From Thozetella sp. PMI_491 (lineage: Eukaryota; Ascomycota; Sordariomycetes; Chaetosphaeriales; Chaetosphaeriaceae), in the NCBI GenBank assembly GCA_021432635.1, contig MU270017.1:682001-746000 (forward strand): a stretch of 64,000 nt of DNA. The letters are read 5' to 3'. Shown piece after piece: positions 58,641-64,000 of this stretch. A model generated the notes under the pieces. The model was not told the DNA's origin. It ran no database searches and saw only the letters and a list, made by a program, of their open reading frames with translations. Position numbers and translations under genes: made by a program. Positions within the stretch are counted from its first letter, which is position 1. Each line of letters opens with the position of its first letter.

Positions 58641-59462
58641 GGTGCTGGGAGCTTAGGACGTGGTGGAAAGAGCGACGGTGAAAAGAACGAGAGGCGGGAG
58701 AACCCTGGGTCCGACGTGCAAAGAGCAGCGCCGCACGACCAGGCAGACGCCTGAATAGGACGACGTAGACGATGACGACGGAGACTGGTTGCTCGCCGAG
58801 ATGCAAGTCGACCCTCGTGGTTGATTTGGTGGATTCGCGAAGGGCCACTGCGAACCGTTGCCGGTTGACAATGAGAAGAGAAAAAAAAAAGTAGAGAGGG
58901 TTCCGGCGCCATTGTGGTTTTTTTATACATCTTTTTCACCTACTGCTCACAAACCGCTGCAGTTCGGCGCGTATGTGTACGGCGGGCTCAGCCGGTGTGG
59001 TTGCCGACGTGAGTCACCTGGCGACAAACGATAGAGCGCCCCCGGCGACCCAAAACGGCACACCGGCCAAACCGCCCCCGCCAGGCGCCACTACACTGCC
59101 ACCCACTACATTATAGCGCTTGTAGCGGACTTGCACCTAGACGCAGGATTGCGCCTGGGCCTTAGGAGACGCCCTTGAATAGCAACACCACAGCTTCCGG
59201 ATCAGGCTTATTCTCGAAGAGCCAAACAGGCAGCATCCGTTGGCATCCCAAACAGCAAAAATTCCGACGCGCCAGATCTCACTAAAGCAAACCAGACATT
59301 TCCCGGGGCCTTCGATTGGGCTTCGAAGAGATGTAAAGTTGGATAGCTAGATAAATTATTCAAAGGCTTCCAAGCACTTGGCTTGCATGCCGGTCTGGTC
59401 TCATACACAATCCGGATTCCGCGCAGCTCTAGTGGCTTAGCCTGCCGCGAGTATGGAAACCA
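58641..59462. other. Intergenic region
   Basis: Promoter of the E2-F-box gene and 3' flank of the next minus-strand gene. A short A-run lies near 58868. No other feature is supported. Confidence 0.4.
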
Positions 59463-60458
59463 TCATAGCTCGTCGTGTCCATAGTCATCTTCGTCGTCCT
59501 CCATGATGCCAGCCTCCATCTTCCTCTTCTTCTCATCCCTCTCCGCCCTCTCCATCTTGCGGTTCTGCCTATGGGCAGCTCGGTAGACCCTTTCCCACAT
59601 GGTCCTCATGTTTCTTCCGTGGTCCGACTCCTTGATGTGCTGAGCCTTGATCTTGATGGTGATGGCCTTTCCATTCTTCTCGGTGGGCTCAGTGACTTCG
59701 ATAGGATATGCCACCGTGACGTCGTCTTTCATGTGGTCATTGTACTTTTCCAAGTTTCTGAGCTCGCCTGGAGGTCGTGGTAAGCACATGATTCCCGAAG
59801 GATCTGGGGGAGGCGGCAACGGGCACTCACTCTCACAGCTTGGGTCTTCGGCCTTCTTAGCCACGAAGAGAGGTAGGACCTCGTACATGGCGCCGGGCGC
59901 AAAGATTAAAACCTTCTCGCTTGCGGGAATCGCGTCAAACATGTTAGCTGTAATCTCCTCTGCGACCGGCTTAGCGTCCTTGTCGTTGCCCTCCGGCACC
60001 TTCGGCTTGCCAAAGATACCGAGCAGCCATATCTTGTCGTTGTACGGGATACGGTGCTGCTCCTCGACCCACTCCCGCACCGGCGCCGGCACGTCGTGAT
60101 ATTCCATCATGATTAGGTCCCGCTTGGTACGGCCCGGGTCGACGCCCCTCCAGCTGCCGGGATAGTCCTGCATGAGGAAGGGCTGCATCGCCTTCTTCCA
60201 GGGCGCAAGGCCGGCCGGGAAGTCAACGTCAAGGTCCGAAATCTTGTATTGCTTCGCGTAGATGGTGTCTTCCACCGTGCATTGAACGTCGTAGTGCTCA
60301 TGCGCGGTGTCGCCTTCCTCGTAGAAAGGGTTGTGCCATCGGAAGTGCGAGAGCAGCCTCGGCTCTTCATCCTCGGGCGGAGGACTGTCGTGCACCACAT
60401 TGTGCCGCGTGGCTACGACGCCCGGGACGAGAAGGAGCAAGGCTGAGGAGGATCGCAT
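59463..60458 (-). CDS. Secreted protein of unknown function
   Basis: A 331-codon open frame with an N-terminal signal-like segment (MRSSSALLLLVPGVVATRHN). The body is polar, with a Trp/Pro-rich middle (GSWRGVDPGRTK, WLLGIFGKPKVPEGN), and the tail is highly charged (RKMERAERDEKKRKM, then an acidic EDDEDDYGHDEL end). An internal 63-nt segment (59830-59768) has perfect intron ends (GTGAGT..CTCCAG) and is a multiple of three, so the spliced form would be 310 aa. The exact ER-retention tetrapeptide HDEL ends the protein, which together with the signal peptide suggests residence in the ER lumen. I recognise no enzyme family. Confidence 0.7.
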   Translation of the reverse strand: MRSSSALLLLVPGVVATRHNVVHDSPPPEDEEPRLLSHFRWHNPFYEEGDTAHEHYDVQCTVEDTIYAKQYKISDLDVDFPAGLAPWKKAMQPFLMQDYPGSWRGVDPGRTKRDLIMMEYHDVPAPVREWVEEQHRIPYNDKIWLLGIFGKPKVPEGNDKDAKPVAEEITANMFDAIPASEKVLIFAPGAMYEVLPLFVAKKAEDPSCESECPLPPPPDPSGIMCLPRPPGELRNLEKYNDHMKDDVTVAYPIEVTEPTEKNGKAITIKIKAQHIKESDHGRNMRTMWERVYRAAHRQNRKMERAERDEKKRKMEAGIMEDDEDDYGHDEL

Positions 60459-61157
60459 AGCGGAAGACCTTCAGTGTCGCATCGACTTGCGCGCCAGAGT
60501 TTCACTCTTCGCTACCGGGAAGAACAATCGCGTCGACCGGCTCCTCGCCGAGGGGATCGATCTTTTTCACTTGCGATTGACATTGCTGTCCTTTTCTCAC
60601 CGGCCCCAATCAGCGTCATTTGGTCCAAGTCACGATGATGCGGCAGTTGATATAGCCTAAACACCGAGGCAGGCGGCCGACCTCTTGGGCGCATGTGATA
60701 CGTTCGGGCGCGAATATGCAATAAAAATCTACTCGACGTCATATTCAACATGATTGTACTACGTGTCCTATAGGCAGCCCCTGTCTCTTCGTTACGGAGA
60801 ACTCGATCTGTCCTCAGCACATGTCGATAATGCATCGCGAATATTGGAACCACGTATGCTATAAGTATGTTGTTATGTATCAGAAGGAAATCCATTCGAA
60901 GGATTGGAACACCGACCCAAATTATTCCATGGTCGCAGTCAATATGTCAGGGTAGTTTACAGGCAGGGTGAAGAGGCATGGCTTTCTCCTATTTAGCTAC
61001 TCATTAAGTAGTGCAAACTAATCTCTGACCCTCCCACTAGCTTTCCAGCGCTGGCTATCCCCTTATATAATGGCTTAGATCCACGCTTAGACCCCTTACT
61101 AGAACGCTAGTTGGCTTCGAATGACCCCAAAACTGCTCCCTGACGCGCTATAGTATT
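60459..61157. other. Intergenic region
   Basis: AT-rich, with no supported gene. It contains the promoter of the HDEL protein gene. Confidence 0.4.
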
Positions 61158-61931
61158 TCATCCTCTGACACAAGGCAATCTCGTTGGGTAAGGCACTTTG
61201 TTCATGCCGAGGCAGAGCACATCCTGGCTGTTGCTTTTTGCGTAGTCCAGGAGCGCTCTCTGGCATCGCAAAGTCAGCTCCGCGACTGCAAGATCCTCGC
61301 GTAGCTTTCGTAGCTTATTCCATAGCGTAGGCAGGCAATCATCAAGACAACAAGAGGGAAGGCTCTCGGTCGGATAGCGCCGGTAGCGCGGCCACTCGGC
61401 CGCTCTCTTCTTGCAGGCTTCGTGCTCTGATGACCGTAGATGCGAGGAGACGGTGAGGAGCATCGAGATGTGCTTCCTAAAAGCCGCCGTGGCATCGTAG
61501 AGAGCCGCGCCCGCGGCAAGAAAATCTTGGCGATGGGCGACATATCCGTGAGAAGGCATTGTTTTCGACCAAGGCGGAGATGCGGGGATATGCTCATCGA
61601 GGACCAGGAGGGGCTGCCACTTGAGCATCTTTCGAAAAGTGGAGCGGTCCTCGGTCAACTCGCGCTGGGTAAAGCTGTGATACATGGTCATCTCCTCGCA
61701 CGCCTTGTTTTTTGCCCAAAAGCAGCGTATAATCTCGGCCGTCATGTAGCAGCACTTGTGGGTGTTGCACTTCAGCCACTTGGCGATCATATTGTCTCCT
61801 TCACACTCTATGGGGCAGCGCTTGGTGTCGTAGGGGTTGACAACCTTGATGTACTCGGCTTCGGCCGACTCGATCGTGACCCTGACTCGCACGTCGCACC
61901 GGGGTTGGTGGCTCCAGATTTTTAGACACAT
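61158..61931 (-). CDS. Hypothetical Cys-rich protein
   Basis: A single 257-codon frame. The first 70 residues hold many Cys/His (CLKIWSHQPRCDVRV, RCPIECEGDN, KCNTHKCCYMTAE) that could bind metal. The C-terminal half is helical with a late CQRALLDYAK. There is no signal peptide or membrane segment. Similar Cys-rich hypothetical proteins occur in ascomycetes, but I cannot name a family. Introns are not evident. Confidence 0.55.
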   Translation of the reverse strand: MCLKIWSHQPRCDVRVRVTIESAEAEYIKVVNPYDTKRCPIECEGDNMIAKWLKCNTHKCCYMTAEIIRCFWAKNKACEEMTMYHSFTQRELTEDRSTFRKMLKWQPLLVLDEHIPASPPWSKTMPSHGYVAHRQDFLAAGAALYDATAAFRKHISMLLTVSSHLRSSEHEACKKRAAEWPRYRRYPTESLPSCCLDDCLPTLWNKLRKLREDLAVAELTLRCQRALLDYAKSNSQDVLCLGMNKVPYPTRLPCVRG

Positions 61932-62315
61932 TCTGAAAGTTTTTTAAGACTTACCTAGTCCAACTTGCACGAGAATGCTCAGGATCAATGTGAGCTTATG
62001 TTCAACCGTACTCTAGGCAAGGCACGTAAGTAAGAACGTAGGGGCCTGAGTTGCCTAAATACTTTCGGGTTTCAGGGCGACACCTCGCTTTGTCTGCCCA
62101 GCTCTCATGAATGCTTCTACAACCACAATACCCTTGTCCATTACGTTGACAAGGCTCATCAAAGACAACAAAGAGAGAGGGGATGTCCCCCCTCAGTCAA
62201 AGAAATTAGACGCATAAGCAAGAGTTTCAGTTCCGAGATCTTGCGGCCTGTGGCGGGCACCCCGGGCGCTACCTTGTACATTATCAAAACCTCAATTCAG
62301 ATCATCTCTCATTAG
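61932..62315. other. Intergenic region
   Basis: Promoter of the Cys-rich gene and 3' flank of the right-edge regulator. Nothing else is recognised. Confidence 0.4.
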
Positions 62316-64000
62316 CTACCTAGCTTTTAATGTCCCGTAGGTGTCCTGTCGGAGCGAGTCTGGAGCTAATGGGGCAACCTCGTCCGAGTGATCAGGCAGA
62401 ATCTCGGAGAACAACGTTCGAGCGGCAGCACACGGCCCCGGAAGGCTTCCTATCAACCCCTTAACAAGATAAGAGTAGTTTTTGACACTGGAAAGTTGTT
62501 GGATAAGCCTGTGTGGCTCCTCTTGGACCTGGCCCGAAAGCTGCGCCCCAATCTCGGATGCTCCTCGGTCGACACCACGATAACCTCTCAACACGGCCGA
62601 CTTGGCTACGTTCTTCAGACAATTCAAAAACCAGCTCGTTTCCCCTATATCGCACCCAAGCTTCCGTAAATCTTCCAAGGTACTCGTTACGGACTCGAGA
62701 AGCTCCAAGTCCGATGCCGCATGCGGATCGAACGGCGCTCGGAGCACTCCGGCGACGAGGGTCAGGGTCATAGTGAGCAAGTAGACAAATGCATCCCTAG
62801 GCGTGTAAGCAGAGGAACACGGAGAATTTATTACCGTAGACTCACCAGAATTCCAACATAGATGATAGCTCGGTGTGGTGGAAGAGATTGAGCGAGGCTC
62901 TGCATGCATCAGTGCTCAGCCGGGCAGTCAGCGCCATCAACTGCAGGTCTGGCGACGTTCCGGGCTTCGACGACTCTGCAAGACTGCTCCCCGAGATTAA
63001 TGAATGATTTAGGCTACACACACATGTGTAAAATTGCATGTGTAGCATGCTAAGCGGGGCTGAGACTGGCCCAACCAGGGCACGCTCCCACGGCGGACGC
63101 AGTGGTTCGGGGATCTCCTTCCTCCAATCCTCAAGCCTTGCAAGCAGCGTTGGGACCTCATGTAAGGACTCCATATGCGGTCTTCCTGCGTCAACGCCGA
63201 ATAAGCCATGTGCCTTAGCCTTGATGAGACATAACTCGGCGGCAAGCCTGTGTATGTTCAATGTCTGACCGCCGACGTCTTCTACCTTCCCAAGCCCGTC
63301 TATCGGGTTTTGGCTCGGAAGCTTCACACCAAACCGGCCTGAAAGGTTCAGAGGCAGCTGAGAGCCAATGCTGGAGTCGAGATCGAACATGTAGAGAACC
63401 CAGAAAACACGCCTCCGCTGCTCGGCCTCTTGCAGGCCGAACTCGTCATCAGGATCAGTGTTGAGCCCGAGAATCCACGCCATTCTCGCGGCGGTAGATA
63501 CGATAAGGTCGAAGGTTATGGTATCGGATGTCCATCTTAAGAAGACTGCCATGACGAGGAGTGACTGGACGTGCAGGAGGGTTGGCCTTGCGCTGACAAT
63601 CTCGTTGAAGACAGAAAAGGCATTGTTAAAGAAACGCCATGAGTAGGCTGAGACTGCCCGGAACTGGTGATTGGCTGCCCTCCTCTGCATAGCGATGGCA
63701 ATAATTGTGTTGAGGCAAGCCCACCAGGCAGGCTCCTCTGAGTTTTCGTCCACTGGAAAGCGATCCTTCGTCATGAGCCGGAGGGAATCGCTGCCGAAGA
63801 TCGGCAGAGTCGCATTAATATCCTGAACATAAAATTCGACGAGTTCCACCACTTCAACATGGCTGGCCAGTGGAATGTAGAGTCTTCTTCCAGGTAGACC
63901 ACAAGACATGGCTTGCTGATACGCCCTCGCCGTATCGTCCACCTTGCTCATGTGCTGCAAAATTGGCGGCATCTTAGGGTTGGCGGTGTTGTTTTCGCTT
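62316..64000 (-). CDS. Fungal_trans transcription factor, partial at right edge
   Basis: The frame is open from the window edge (SENNTANPK precedes the first ATG at 63972), so the 5' part with the presumed Zn2Cys6 domain lies outside. The first visible exon runs to 62846 and joins 62796-62316 over a 49-nt intron (TG + G gives Trp). Features of the fungal_trans domain are clear: PAWWACLNTIIAIAMQRR, LLHVQSLLVMAVFLRW, ARMAWILGLNTDPDDEF and EAEQRRRVFWVLYMFDLDSS. A nuclear regulator is the likely role. Targets are unknown. Confidence 0.8.

Noticed and set aside
1-64000. Biosynthetic cluster with a backbone enzyme
   Set aside because: No PKS, NRPS, terpene cyclase or DMAT signature was found on either strand. 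Only tailoring, transport and regulator genes are seen.
1-64000. tRNA, rRNA, CRISPR or prokaryotic operon signals
   Set aside because: None was recognised by eye. A covariance-model scan would be the decisive test for small RNA genes.

Overview
The window reads as nuclear DNA of a filamentous ascomycete (Pezizomycotina, most likely a Sordariomycete). The genes are separated and lie on both strands. They carry short (49-75 nt, sometimes longer) GT..AG introns with CTAAC/CTGAC-like branch sites. Families typical of moulds dominate: Zn(II)2Cys6 regulators, NmrA-like reductases, PTH11-like receptors, LysM proteins and secreted hydrolases. The exon joins given here were worked out by hand from splice signals and reading phase. 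For almost every gene the joined exons add up to an exact multiple of three.

Layout. 1-5 kb: a tandem CCCH zinc-finger protein that also carries a fungal C2H2-like module. 5.7-7.8 kb: a six-exon secreted carboxylesterase. 8-12.6 kb: poorly conserved coding remnants and a five-exon epoxide hydrolase with a signal peptide. 13-15.3 kb: a LITAF-domain protein and a small double-LysM secreted protein. 15.6-17.4 kb: a decayed Zn2Cys6 regulator. 18.5-20.3 kb: a secreted serine carboxypeptidase. 20.8-23.5 kb: a C2H2 plus fungal_trans regulator. 24.4-25.4 kb: an NmrA-like reductase. 25.8-31.5 kb: a co-directional trio of 14-TM MFS transporter, phytanoyl-CoA-type dioxygenase and Zn2Cys6 regulator, whose first zinc Cys appears lost to a one-base deletion. 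32.4-34.9 kb: a large Zn2Cys6 regulator. 35.5-37.1 kb: a PTH11-like seven-TM protein. 38.7-44.2 kb: a Zn2Cys6 regulator divergent from a second NmrA-like protein, followed by a UNC93-like MFS protein. 44.2-48.3 kb: a gene-free tract with a 10-N gap flanked by a compact inverted/direct repeat. 48.3-52.2 kb: a 1,190-aa low-complexity protein. 54.0-56.2 kb: a PEX30/TECPR-like dysferlin-domain peroxin. 56.5-58.6 kb: an E2 ubiquitin-conjugating domain fused to an F-box. 59.5-61.9 kb: two unrecognised proteins. 62.3-64 kb: a fungal_trans regulator running off the right edge.

No polyketide synthase, NRPS, terpene cyclase, transposase, rRNA, tRNA or CRISPR was recognised. The most unusual items are the E2-F-box fusion, the CCCH fusion with an in-frame TAG and an open downstream extension, the two-Cys-cluster regulator with its divergent NmrA partner, the transporter-dioxygenase-regulator trio, the repeat beside the assembly gap, and a set of stop-free introns whose lengths are multiples of three.
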